A stretch of 64,000 nt of DNA from Bipolaris cookei (lineage: Eukaryota; Ascomycota; Dothideomycetes; Pleosporales; Pleosporaceae): positions 124,001 to 188,000 of the forward strand of contig NRSV01000015.1 in NCBI GenBank assembly GCA_002286855.1, read 5' to 3'. Under the pieces are notes generated by a model. That model was not told the origin of the DNA. It did not search any database and saw only the letters and a program-made list of their open reading frames with translations. The number at the start of each line of letters is the position of its first letter. The first letter of the stretch is position 1. Both the position numbers and the translations under genes were made by a program. This document shows, in pieces, positions 47,361 through 57,264 of the stretch.

Positions 47361-47423
47361 ACGTAAAGCACCACCGAGCCGGACACACCACCGAGCCGGA
47401 CACTTTTTCTTGGCATCGCGAAC
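47361..47423. repeat. Left terminal inverted repeat of pogo element
   Basis: It begins ACGTAAAGC and contains two tandem 17-bp units (47369-47385 and 47386-47402, core CACCGAGCCGGACA). These are likely transposase-binding sites. It matches the right repeat at 62 of 63 positions. Confidence 0.95.
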
Positions 47424-47440
47424 ATCACTTGCAAAGTAAC

Positions 47441-49126
47441 ATGTCCCAACTACGTAAAGATACATTAACTCAGAGAGAAGGCAGAATTACTCTTGCTATT
47501 CAGGCCTATCGTACGGGCCAGTTTAAGAGCATTCGACGCGCTGCTGCTGTCTACAACGTTCCTTTTCAGCGGCTTTCTGATCGGCTTAACAAAATCACTT
47601 TTCGACCCCAGATATCTCCAAACTGCCGCAAACTAACTATAATTGAAGAGCAAACAATTGTACGATATATTCTTGATCTAGACTCACGAGGATTTGCTCC
47701 CCGACTGTGTGAGGTAGCGGATATGGCAGAGAAACTACTGCGCGTACGAGATGGCCAACCTTTAGGCAAGAACTGGGCAGAGCGATTTGTATCGCGTTCC
47801 GACGAGCTTAAAACAGCTTTCAATCGAGCAAAGGACCGCCAGAGAATACAGCAGGAAGATCCAGAGGTTATTAACGCGTGGTTTGAGCTTGTACGAGAGA
47901 CAATTGAGAAGTATGGAGTACATTCTGACGACATCCATAACTTTGACGAGACTGGCTTTCAGATGGGCGTGATTGGCTCAATGAAGGTAGTTACAGGCGC
48001 AGAGCGTCGTACGAGGCCTACTTTGACGCAGCCAGGCAATCGTGAGTGGGTTACAGTTATTCAGAGCATCTGCGCTGCGGGGTATGCTACTCCGCCATTC
48101 ATTATCTACAAGGGACGCGTCCATATCTCTGCTTGGTACGAAGAAGTAGATATACCGTACGATTGGAAGCTCTCAGTATCACAGAACGGCTGGACAAATA
48201 ACGCGCTTGGTCTTGAGTGGTTAAAGCACTTTGACGAGCATACAAAGACGCGTCAGGTGGGGTCGTACAGGCTACTTATTCTTGACGGCCATGAGAGCCA
48301 CCTAAACCAAGAATTTAAGGACTACTGTCTTGAACAGAAGATTCTTACTCTTTGTATGCCTGCTCATTCATCGCATATACTTCAGCCGCTTGACGTTGTC
48401 TGCTTTTCGCCTCTTAAGCAGAAGTACTCCCAACGCGTACGAGACTTGGCACGCCACCACGTCTGGCATATTGATAAAGAACGCTTCCTGCCAGCCTTTC
48501 GAGACGCGTTTCGCGACGTATTTACGTTCGATAACTGCAAAAAAGCCTTTAAGGCAGCAGGGCTAGTTCCTATTAACGCGCAGAGAGTCATTGATCGTCT
48601 TGACGTACGCCTTTGTACCCCACCACAAGAAGCTCAGCTAGAAACACCCTGGGAGTCTAAAACCCCTAGCAATTCGTACGAATTTGGATCACAGTCGAAG
48701 CTTGTAAGAGATTCTTTTGTACGATCACCAACTGCTGCACAAGAAGGCTTCTCAAAGCTTATTGAAGGAGCTGAGGAGATGCTACATGAGAATGTGCTTA
48801 TGAAGGCCCGCATACGAGAGCTTGAAGAGCAATTAGCTGAGGTAACAAAGCGCCGAGGGCGTAAAAGAAAGCGAATTCAGACAGGCGGGACACTAGACTT
48901 TGGTGCAGGAGCATCGCAGGCAGCTGAAAATGCTGCTACTGGTCGTACGGCATCAAAGAAGGCGCGTGGTGGGGGTAGTCAAGAAAAGGCTCTACCAGGT
49001 CAACGGCACTGTGGAACCTGTGGGAGAGTGGGCCATAACGCCCGTACGTGCCAAAAAGATGTAGAAGAAGATTCTCTATCAGATACAAGTGAGTTGTATA
49101 ACGCATCTATAGCTAGTGTAGAGTAA
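47441..49126 (+). CDS. Pogo/Fot1-family DDE transposase
   Basis: An intronless, intact 561-aa frame; the first ATG is at 47441. It cuts and pastes the surrounding element at TA sites. Order: an N-terminal helix-turn-helix of the Psq type (about 12-60, IRRAAAVYNVPFQRLSDRLN), a CENP-B/Tc5-type DNA-binding HTH (about 65-130), the DDE_1 catalytic core with Asp169 (NFDETGF), Asp282 (LILDGHESH) and Asp318 (HILQPLDVVCF), giving 35 residues between the last two, then a coiled coil, a basic stretch (KRRGRKRKR, nuclear signal) and a C-terminal CCHC knuckle CGTCGRVGHNARTC. No stops or frameshifts, so it may still be active. Confidence 0.95.
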   Translation: MSQLRKDTLTQREGRITLAIQAYRTGQFKSIRRAAAVYNVPFQRLSDRLNKITFRPQISPNCRKLTIIEEQTIVRYILDLDSRGFAPRLCEVADMAEKLLRVRDGQPLGKNWAERFVSRSDELKTAFNRAKDRQRIQQEDPEVINAWFELVRETIEKYGVHSDDIHNFDETGFQMGVIGSMKVVTGAERRTRPTLTQPGNREWVTVIQSICAAGYATPPFIIYKGRVHISAWYEEVDIPYDWKLSVSQNGWTNNALGLEWLKHFDEHTKTRQVGSYRLLILDGHESHLNQEFKDYCLEQKILTLCMPAHSSHILQPLDVVCFSPLKQKYSQRVRDLARHHVWHIDKERFLPAFRDAFRDVFTFDNCKKAFKAAGLVPINAQRVIDRLDVRLCTPPQEAQLETPWESKTPSNSYEFGSQSKLVRDSFVRSPTAAQEGFSKLIEGAEEMLHENVLMKARIRELEEQLAEVTKRRGRKRKRIQTGGTLDFGAGASQAAENAATGRTASKKARGGGSQEKALPGQRHCGTCGRVGHNARTCQKDVEEDSLSDTSELYNASIASVE

Positions 49127-49146
49127 TTCGAGTTTTCGTACATGAA

Positions 49147-49209
49147 GTTCGTGATGCCAAGAAAAAGTGTCCGGCTCGGTGGTGTGTCCGGCTCGGTGGT
49201 GCTTTACGT
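49147..49209. repeat. Right terminal inverted repeat of pogo element
   Basis: Inverted copy of the left repeat with one mismatch; it also carries the duplicated 17-bp motif. The 49210-49211 TA completes the target-site duplication. Confidence 0.95.
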
Positions 49210-49327
49210 TACTTGCTTTTTTCGCACTTTTGTACATTGATACAAACAACATGTACGTAAATCAGATTCGAAAATTTTAAACGGGATATCAAACGCCATC
49301 CAAAAACACCCTTGTACCCTATGCACC

Positions 49328-52300
49328 TCACGCCCTCTTCCCAGACTTATGCTTCTTACTCTTCTTCCCCCCACTCTCTTTGAACTTCTCAGCTTCCTTA
49401 TACGCTTCCTCCACCGCCTCCCCTACTTTTCGCTTCTTCTCACCCGTCTTGACAGATACCGTCATGCTACCTGCTGCACCCCCCTTCTTCGTCGCGTTGC
49501 TGATGGCGCGCTCGGCGTCTTCCCAGTCAGTGGCTCCGGCGCCGATTTCGTATCTGTTGGGTATACGGATTAGCCAGAGCATTCAAAATTGGTAGAGTGG
49601 AAAAACTTACTTATGTAAAGGCAAAGCATCAATCATACTCCTCTGCCTCTCTCTATCCTCTGCCAAAAACTCCTCTCCACCTTCCTTCAACTCCTCCTCC
49701 AAGTTCTTCTCCAGAGGCTTGAAGCGTCCTGCATCCCCATCTGCAGTTCCCGCATTATCGTCGATATCCATGGCGTCAGGCATAGTTTCTTGGACTGCGC
49801 CCTCGACGACGCTGCGGAAGGCGGTGGCGACTTTGCGTATGATCTTGACGAACATGGCCATGAGCTGGCTTGCATTGGCATCTTTGAGTTCTTTTTCTAC
49901 ATCGGAGAATTCTTTGCGCTGGAGGCCGATGGCGAGGAGGAGAGATTTTTGGATGCCGGTGAGTTTGACGGTGTCTTTGAGGCGGCCGGTGAAGTAGAGG
50001 TGGGCGATGGGGGGGAGCATGTCGAGGATGACGTGGTAGTCTAGCATGTTGTTTGCGTAAGATTCTAGGCGCTTGAGGTCGAAGGGGGTGAAGAGGGCGT
50101 CGAGCTCGGCTTTGCTGATGGGTTTCGCGGCGAGGTCGGCATCGAGTTTGGATCCTGCTGAGGCAGACTCTTCTATCGAGAGGGATGTCGTGGATGGGAA
50201 TGTGCGGAACTGATAGGAGAGGAGAGAGAGGAAGCGCTTCTGGAAGTCCTTGGCAAAGGCTGCCACCCAGCTTCCATCTGATGAGGTAGTCTCGAGCGAG
50301 CGTAGCATGATACACGTATGCTCTCCAGTCAGATCGTTGGGTGTTTGCCGAAGGTACACTGGCACAAAGGATGCGCGTTTCCAGAACTTGTGCAACTGCG
50401 ACGTGAGACCGTACGATACACCAACATAGTCAAGCTTGGGTGATTTCAACTCTTGTAACCGAGCAAACAGCGGCGGCATCTCGCTTGCTTCCCTAACCTT
50501 GACGTTATCCTTGAGAAGTGATGCATCTTCCAAGTCTTCCTCTGTGACTCTTCGCATCTGCTCCACCTCTTGAGGTTCTGTCTCGGACAAGCTTGCAAGC
50601 TTGCCATCGTAGAAATCAACTAAGAGTTGCAGGGCCTTTGATCCGTATCCCATGTTGACGTATTCTGGATTTGTCGCTATCCGCACCACACGGGCACCCG
50701 AAAGACTTGCAAAGTTCTCGTCCTGAAATTGCTGGGATACAATCCATGGGATCAAGTCGCCGCCTGCACGTTGTCCTCGGCTCAGACTGTTCAGTACACT
50801 TTCCCTGCTAATCTGACCTTCCAACGCCACTTGAATGACACAAAGAGGCTCAGGAAGCTTGTTGTCCTCTGCAGGCCCGGTAAGGACAAACAGGTGGTGC
50901 GCCGGCGCATCGGACATGAGCTGTAAATCGTTGGGTGTGTTCTTGTAGTGACTGGCAACATAGAGCGCCATCATCTTCTGCAAGAACTTCTCTGCAGCCG
51001 GATTGTAAGAGAAAAGTGTATCGCGGTTTACATGAAGGAGCTGGCACTGGTCAGGATGGGGGCATCCTTGCGTGGCCACTTTTCGGGGCAGGGTTGCGTC
51101 GAGACATAAGAGATCGTTCATCCAGCGCTCAACGGAGTCGCCTGGGGCGTATCGGATAGGCTCTGAAAGTGTGATTTCTCGCAGCGAACGACCTGTCATT
51201 GTAGTCTCTGAAGCATCTTTTGTCTCCTTTCCTGTTGAGCGATCTACGACGTGTGTCGAGCCGTTGGTACCCTTGCCTCGTGACTGCTCGCGAAGTTGCT
51301 GTATGAGCTTGAGAGACAGTGATCGGCCAGTACCCTCGTAACCGTTGATTGTCGAGGCCATGAAGACGAGATAAGGTCCCATCAGTTTCCGTACCAATGG
51401 CAGAGGAATAGCTGCAGCTTCGTCAATGACCAACAGCTCTGCTTGACCAAGAACATGCGAATCTTCGGGCTTGATGTATTGAATAACCTGTCGGTGCTGG
51501 CGGTGTAACTCGATCCTTACAATCGCCTTGTTCTGATCCGGCTGAGTGGACTGCATGATCGTATAGTCCTGGTGATCGACATAGTTGAGTGAATCAAAGC
51601 CCTTGAGGATGAATTCAAACAGCGTCTTCAAGTTCTCTGGACTTGGTGATGTGATGTAGATGTTGCTGTAGCCGTGCGCGACCGCTGCTGCTACAGCTAC
51701 ACCCAGGGCTGCTGATTTACCTCGACCACGCGCTGCTGTTAGTGTAACTGTACTTCGCAGGGTCTTCTCCACAATCGCCTCGACAAACGTGAGCAAAGCC
51801 TTTGCCTGATCCACAGTCTTTGCGAGCTTGACTAGATCCCCAGTGGGAGGCGAGTCCGCTAGGGATTCTTTGATCTCTGCCAATTCCTTCGCCTTTGGTG
51901 TCTTGCCTTCCAACTCTGGGTCCGGTGGCGGCAATTGCTTGACGTGCTTTCCACCTGAAATCGGAAGCACATTAAGTTCATCGTCAACGACCAAGCAGCT
52001 GTCACACTTTCCGAGTGACAGTAGGAAGCGCTCATTGAAGCGCGCAACGACGTCACTATGCGCCTCTGTTCGGTATCTGGAGTGGATATCCATGGACATG
52101 GTATACAGCTGCTTCAAGCTGCTCATGCCCTTCAACAAGAGTATAACCAGTCCTCCACCTTCGACTGTCTCTATCGTCCGCGCAAGGAGGTTGGGCGTAA
52201 GCGCTTCGAAATCCTGCAGGATACACATGCCGTATGTGTTACCCAAAATCTTTTCTGTCTCTTTGTAGTAGACATATCGAATGTTCTGCGTCGAGATAAA

Positions 52301-52588
52301 TAGTTCGAACGGATCCTCAGTATCGACATCACGTATTCCCCGCTTGATCTCGTTCTTGATCTTCTTTTCGCGCTTCTTGCGGTGACTGGAAAATCCTAGC
52401 AGTTTGTTCTTGTATGCCCACAGCACAGACTTATTCAGCTTAACGTCGACGTTGAGCAGAATGTGGTATAGGTTGACAATGACGTCCTTTTGGCGGTCGC
52501 CAACAACAACAAAGAAACTACGCTTCTTCTTCTGTGCACCATTTCGAATTAGCGCCGGAATGCGAGAGTCGATAGCTTTCTTTGGCAT
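49328..52588 (-). CDS. KRE33: RNA cytidine acetyltransferase Kre33/NAT10
   Basis: Two minus-strand exons, 52588-49611 and 49553-49328, with a 57-nt intron (GTAAGT donor, GCTAAT branch, ACAG acceptor), phase 2; 1067 aa, near the yeast size. It acetylates cytidines in 18S rRNA and, with Tan1, in tRNA, and works in small-subunit assembly in the nucleolus. Landmarks: start MPKKAIDSRIPALIRNG, the DUF1726/TmcA N-domain, RecD-like ATPase with Walker A AARGRGKSA (GRGKS at 288-292) and Walker B LLVIDEAAAIP, GNAT acetyl-CoA-binding RIATNPEYVNMGYGSKAL (Met646 region), then the tRNA-binding C-domain. The short last exon encodes a Lys-rich tail, a likely nucleolar signal. The frame is open upstream of 52588, but this start matches the family. 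Confidence 0.97.
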
Positions 52589-52976
52589 CTTGAGAACTGC
52601 GCAGGCGGCGGCGCCTCCTCTTCCGTATTCGAGTGTATCTGGATGGCGCAGGCGGTTGTATAACAGCAAACAAGTCGCAAGGTGCTCTTGACTCAATGGT
52701 AAAGAAGTGATACCTGCTGCTGGTGTTGTGGTGGGATTGACGGCGCGTGGAAGCAAAAGTTCTGGCCGCCGAGGAAGCTTCAAAGGTTCCGAGAAAATAA
52801 TTGTTATCGATAACAAAGTCGCGCTAGCACTGCATCCTTCAATACGCGCACGTTCGGTCCAATCAAAACCTTCTACTGAACTCGTTATTCACAAGTCGGT
52901 ATGTATATTCATTCCTTACAATTGAAACTACGAAACGCCCTGGATCAATTTACTCCGAGATTTTGACGCGACTACT
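52589..52976. other. KRE33 promoter / DPP5-like 3' flank
   Basis: 388 nt between the KRE33 start codon and the stop codon of the peptidase gene; both on the minus strand. No other gene is seen. Confidence 0.5.
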
Positions 52977-55292
52977 CTACTCCCTCTTGCTTGCATTCTC
53001 GCTCTCCGTGTACTTCTCCAATCCCACATGCTCATTGATCCAATCCAGTACAACCTCATGCCACATCAGGCTGTTCTCTGGCTTAAGCACCCAATGGTTC
53101 TCGTCTGGAAAGGTCAAGAATTGGCTCTCTATCCCCTTGCTCTGCAACACGTTGAATGCCGCTAGTCCCTCGCTAATCGTTAGTCTGTAATCCAACTCAC
53201 TGTGGATGACAAGCTGTGGTGTAGCCCAATTATTCGTAAACCTGTGTAGTAATAGTTAGGAATAGGTTGGATTTGAATGCAGCTGACTAAACATACTTGC
53301 TTGGATCCCATTTATCCCAGTCATCAGGGTTACCCCAGAGGGTGCCTTTGAGATCATGGAAGGGGAAGTAGAGTTCTTCAGAAGACATCTGGCCGTGCAT
53401 GCTGAAGACGCCGTCGTGAGTTACAAGGGCTTTGAACTTGCGACCTAGAGTGTGACCTTGTATCCAGTTCATCATGTACCCGCCGTAGGAAGCACCAAGA
53501 GCAACGGCGCGATCTGTGTCGACATAGCCGACATTGGACTTGATATATTCGAATCCCAACTCGAGGTCTTGATATGGCAGTCCTCCCCACTGGCCTTGGA
53601 TGGCATCAGTGAAGTCTTGGCCGTAGCTCGTGCTACCTGTTGGGTTTGGACAGATGACGACGTAGCCTTGCTCTGCAAATACAGCAGGGTTCCATCGCGT
53701 ACTCCATCCATCGGTCCATGCGCCTTGTGGCCCACCGTGGACCAGGTATGCCAGTGGATACTTCTCTTTGGATGAAAAGTTACTGGGTTTTATGACCCAA
53801 GCATGGACTTTGGTATCCTTCGCTGCGCCGTCCCAGTGGATCTCGTCGATTTGATGACGCGATAACCCAAACATGGAGCCTGAGCGTGTGTTGGAAGAAA
53901 TGTACTTGGTTGTGAGATTGTCAGGATCTGAGTCGTATGGTCGGTCATCAATAGGCAGATTATATGTGTCCACGTTATTGGGGCGAGAACTTAGAGGTAC
54001 CAGTGAGTACAAAGAGTTCTCGATCAGGCTGGTAGAGTTGATGAATAAATCACCATTGTCGAGGACTTGTGCACCGCCAATAGTCCCACCTTTCACAAGC
54101 AATGAGGGGAGAGGTTCTTTCTCACTACCCGGTACAGGAGGACCAGCGCTGTAAAGATTTCCACGACCATGCGCTTCTGCTGTAAAATAGAGATGCCAAT
54201 CATCTGGACTCCAAGCTATCGATTGCGGACTTTGGTCCCATTTTCCCTTGCCATCTTCAGAAGCGTAAAGAAGAGTGACTCGCGACAGGTCCTTGTAATC
54301 GTGAATGATGAATGCTTGGTTCTTGTCTGACTCATATCCGTCGGTCTTCATGGACAAGAATGCAATCATCTTGCCAGAGTTTGACCAGACTGGAGAAGTG
54401 CTCGCGCCTTCGAATCCTTCAATTGATGTCTTTTTTATTTCGGGAATACCCTTTGAATGCAAGTCATCCCAAAAGCCATCAACTGCGGAAACATAAATGT
54501 TCGTCTTCGTATGGGTGGCTGGGTTGAGGTCAGAGTCCTTTGATGTGAAAACAAGACCATTCTTCGAGATATCAAAATGATCTTTGCCTCCAAATGGCTC
54601 AATTGGGCTCTCCAAAGAGGTACCCTTGAGTGCATTCTTCAATGGTTGCTCCAAATTGATAGCTGTTGAGCTCTCAGTTTTCTTCGTGCTCAACTTGCCA
54701 AGCCATATCGCATTGCGGTTCTCAGTCACATAATGATCCCAATGGCGGACGAAGCCAGATTTGTACAGCTTTCCTGATGTATGCGATTTCTCAACCTTTT
54801 CTGGGTTGAATAGCGTACCATCTGGCTTTGATTTGCCAACGAGTGCAAGCGCATACGCGCCATTGCCGAGTGGGTAGACCTTGGAATCGCTGACTGGGCC
54901 CTCTAAAGTACCAGCTGTGTATTTACTAGCAGCAAGTCAATGATTTCATGACAAAAAAGCAGCATTCGGGAATGTACTCCATACCTTTTCTCAAAGTTCT
55001 CCGGTAACCCGATGACCAGCTCTGTTGTGCCATCTTCATTCGACTTCAACAAGAGCACTGTCTCATCATCGAGCCACGTAGGCTCGCTGAAAGCCTTGTC
55101 ATCCGTCACCAGGCTAGTCTGTTGAGTTTCAACATCCAAAAGGCGAATTTCAGATTTCTTTTCGTGCTCAGAGAAAGAGTAAGTTGATACAGAATACAGA
55201 ATCTTTGATGCATCCGAGTTTGGAGAGCCTTGAGATCTCCGAGGTGCTTCAAGTAGCACCTTGGGCGTAAACTTGTAGGCTCTGATCGTCAT
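52977..55292 (-). CDS. S9C prolyl oligopeptidase-type dipeptidyl-peptidase (DPP5-like)
   Basis: Three minus-strand exons: 55292-54985, 54925-53297 and 53241-52977. The introns are 59 and 55 nt, both phase 2; 733 aa. The N-terminal two thirds form a beta-propeller; the C-terminal third is an alpha/beta hydrolase. Catalytic Ser582 lies in GASYGGYMMNW, with Asp663 (HSELDYRL) and His695 (DENHWV) as the likely triad; HGGPQGAWTDGW gives the oxyanion region. Secreted fungal DPP V has a signal peptide; this protein starts MTIRAYKFTPKVLLEAPRRS with none, so it looks intracellular. The first acceptor (CTAG at 54929-54926) is the one that keeps frame. The substrate is inferred to be short peptides. Confidence 0.88.
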
Positions 55293-55831
55293 GATGATGG
55301 TGGCCCGCGAAAACCAGGCACCTGGTCGAGAACGTCAGACTGCAAGATTATGAGATGAATAATAAAGATGGTGCGTCTTTGTGTTGTTGTCCAGCTCCGT
55401 CACTAGATCCATGATACTCTCCCAACAAGCAATATGCAAGGATGCAGACCGCCACTTGGAGATGCCCTTGCCTTCAACAGGATAATACCAAAAGTGCTAC
55501 TTACTAATGGAGAAATTTCTTCAAATGCGGAAATGTCTTGTTAGAACAAGAATGACAAGTAACAAATGTGAAAGAGCACCGTGGTAGACGTGGTACGTGG
55601 AACTACGCGGATGTGGTTGGCCGACCGACCCCTCACGCCAGCCACCCCAGCGGCTAGCGGCGCATTTGGTGTCATCACTCACCGGTGTTTGCGCTACCCC
55701 GCTCGGGATCGAAGATGCTGCCTGTACAACCAAGGGTCTCGAAGACCGTGAGCTGCATTATTCCCAGTAATTTAATATCATCATAGATTTTAGAATTTCA
55801 AAAATTATTAAAATCCAGTCCAAGGACATCA
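55293..55831. other. Upstream region of DPP5-like gene
   Basis: 539 bases between the peptidase start codon and the tRNA-Ile gene. It holds the peptidase promoter; the part before the tRNA (about 55755-55815) is very AT-rich. Confidence 0.5.
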
Positions 55832-55993
55832 AGTCCTGTGGCGCAGTGGTAGCGCGCCGTTCTTATAAGATTCGTCAGACTCTTATGACCTCATCCAAGG
55901 TTATGCGGATGCCGTGGGTTCGAAGTAGGTTTCACCCGTAAGAAATCATTTCGATTTTCTTTACTAACAGCTCTTCCAGCCCCACCAGGACTA
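55832..55993 (+). tRNA. tRNA-Ile(TAT) with a 37/38 intron and a spliceosomal-like T-loop insert
   Basis: Acceptor stem AGTCCTG (55832-55838) pairs perfectly with CAGGACT (55986-55992), discriminator A. D stem GCGC/GCGC encloses AGTGGTA; box A TGGCGCAGTGG is canonical. The anticodon stem is CCGTT/TGCGG (one T-T mismatch, one G-T pair), anticodon TAT at 55864-55866. A 35-nt intron (about 55868-55902) is at the standard 37/38 position. A second insert, 55925-55979 (55 nt), splits the T loop between positions 59 and 60: GTAGGT donor, TACTAAC (55962-55968), CAG end. Without it the T arm is GTGGG-TTCGAAC-CCCAC, perfectly paired, and box B is GGTTCGAACCC. Mature length is 72 nt. T8 (56004-56011) is a Pol III terminator. 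Whether the insert is removed is unknown. Confidence 0.85.
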
Positions 55994-56003
55994 TATCTCC
56001 TTC

Positions 56004-56011
56004 TTTTTTTT
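56004..56011 (+). terminator. Pol III T8 terminator of tRNA-Ile
   Basis: Eight consecutive T residues begin 10 nt after the discriminator base, at the usual distance for RNA polymerase III termination. Confidence 0.75.
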
Positions 56012-56074
56012 GCCCCGTTTCCAGCCACGAAGTTGGGTAGGTCTTTTTGCTTTTTCTTTCTGTATGCATGCATA

Positions 56075-56959
56075 ACGTACCTCACTGGTTCGTTGCCCAC
56101 TTTTGCCAAGCCCCCACCCAAACCACCACATTATGGCGCAGAATAGCCCACTTTGGCCCTATATTATGCAATGCGACATAAGATATCGTCCAGAGTCTAC
56201 TTCTACTGCTTGCTTACACGTTCGTGCGCTCCTCAGCACCAGGCGTCTAGAAAGCTAGTAATAGCTTAACTAGATAAAGGCCGAAGCACCACAGCTACGC
56301 TAAACACCATAAACCCCCAAATTGTAAATAATTACCCCATAGAACGGCCTCCGACCAAAGTCTTACATGGCCACGAGCTACATAGACTATAATGGAATAG
56401 TAATACACTTTCGTGCGTTATGCCTATCATGAAGCCTGTCTCATCAAAGTTGTACGTGTTTTCATCCTGGATATCATACTTGACTTTCATGTTGGCTACT
56501 AGGCCAAACCAGTCTTGAATATCCTTAAGATCTTCACAGAGGGCTCTCCTGTAGTTGTGCTTGCAATTAAAACACGTTTTGAGCTCAGGGCGGCGCTTGA
56601 CAAACGTACTGGGCCAGTTTTGTCCAACCTGGCCCAGATTGCGCTTAGCGCGCAATAAGCTCAAGTATATGGTTAAAAACCACATCCTCCTCAAGCTTAG
56701 TTAGATTCATTGTTTTAGGCCAGCGATCTGCCTGTGAAGCTCGTCCAGCGCGTCGATTGCCTAGCGTCCTACGAGTGACGTTAAAGATAACTGCAGCGTG
56801 TCGCTCTGATAGATTCGCGTCTTTTTTAAGAGCTTGAAGAGCAAGCTGTATTTGACGTTCAGTAGAAGGCTGTAAGTGCTGTTGTTATTGCGACATTAGG
56901 GAGTAGTAGGTGTTTTGGTGGGGGCTGGCAAAAGTGGGCAACGAACCCGTGAGGTACGT
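56075..56959 (-). mobile_element. Decayed, internally deleted pogo-like transposon
   Basis: An 885-bp element with inverted ends of about 50 bp (56075-56128 and 56909-56959; outer sequence ACGTACCTCAC, then GGTTCGTTGCCCACTTTTGCCA). It is flanked by TA on both sides (56073-56074, 56960-56961). The repeats differ at a few sites and a small indel, so it is older than the intact element. The interior holds a broken transposase fragment on the minus strand, and most of the catalytic core is missing. It lies 81 bp downstream of the tRNA-Ile gene. Confidence 0.85.
56332..56896 (-). pseudogene. Broken pogo-type transposase relic
   Basis: It reads from an ATG at 56896 but meets a stop at codon 4, and another stop after ...LELIAR (about 56655). 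The first part has a Psq-like HTH (ERQIQLALQALKKDANLSER...). Text of another frame continues with NFDETGF, the first catalytic Asp region seen in pogo transposases, and ends at 56332. The later core is absent. The TAA stops may have arisen by C-to-T change, but that is not provable from one copy. Confidence 0.8.
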
Positions 56960-56961
56960 TA

Positions 56962-57264
56962 TGCACAACAGTAAAGTAATAGTAATAATAACGTGTGATT
57001 CATTAACAACTATGAGTAAAGATAAGCAAGTGGAGGATATCTAGAACGTGAAAGATCGCTCAAAAAACCGTTGCTATACAAAAAGCCCATCATACGCCCT
57101 GGTTTTACCCCAAGCAACACCCCCCACTCCCTTCAAAAAAAAAGGTGTTCATAGGAAAGAAGTCCAATCATAACATCATTATCGGTTCAAGTTTTCTATC
57201 CCCCGACAAGTAGGGATAGAAAAACTTGAAATCGTATTAAAAAAGCAGTAACCATAGCAGTTCA
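56962..57264. other. 3' flank of the PhoD gene
   Basis: AT-rich DNA between the decayed transposon and the PhoD stop codon. Its only clear structure is the inverted repeat at 57188-57228. Confidence 0.5.
57188..57228. repeat. Strong hairpin in the PhoD 3' flank
   Basis: Arms CAAGTTTTCTATCCC (57188-57202) and its complement ending at 57228 (GGGATAGAAAAACTTG, one extra A) enclose a loop of about 10 nt. It lies some 37-77 nt downstream of the stop codon on the minus strand, so within the likely 3' UTR. It could guide 3'-end formation or stability, or be a small mobile-element scar. Confidence 0.7.

Larger units (their letters stand above)
47361..49209 (+). mobile_element. Intact Fot1/pogo-type DNA transposon (Tc1-mariner superfamily)
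   Basis: A complete 1849-bp element. Terminal inverted repeats of 63 bp (47361-47423 and 49147-49209) differ at one position. They are bounded by a TA duplication (47359-47360 and 49210-49211), the hallmark of Tc1/mariner/pogo insertion. Each repeat holds two direct copies of a 17-bp motif. One uninterrupted transposase gene fills the interior. Size and structure resemble Fot1-class elements known from cereal-pathogenic Pleosporales. It sits between the convergent 3' ends of the CLIP-like gene and KRE33, so it likely disrupts nothing. Confidence 0.95.

Noticed and set aside
47369..47402. Tandem 17-bp repeat as a CRISPR-like or satellite array
   Set aside because: Only two copies occur per end, inside transposon inverted repeats of a eukaryotic genome.
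55833..55937. First reading of the tRNA-Ile locus as a 3'-truncated pseudogene
   Set aside because: The missing T-stem and acceptor halves reappear at 55980-55993 with perfect pairing, followed by a Pol III terminator.
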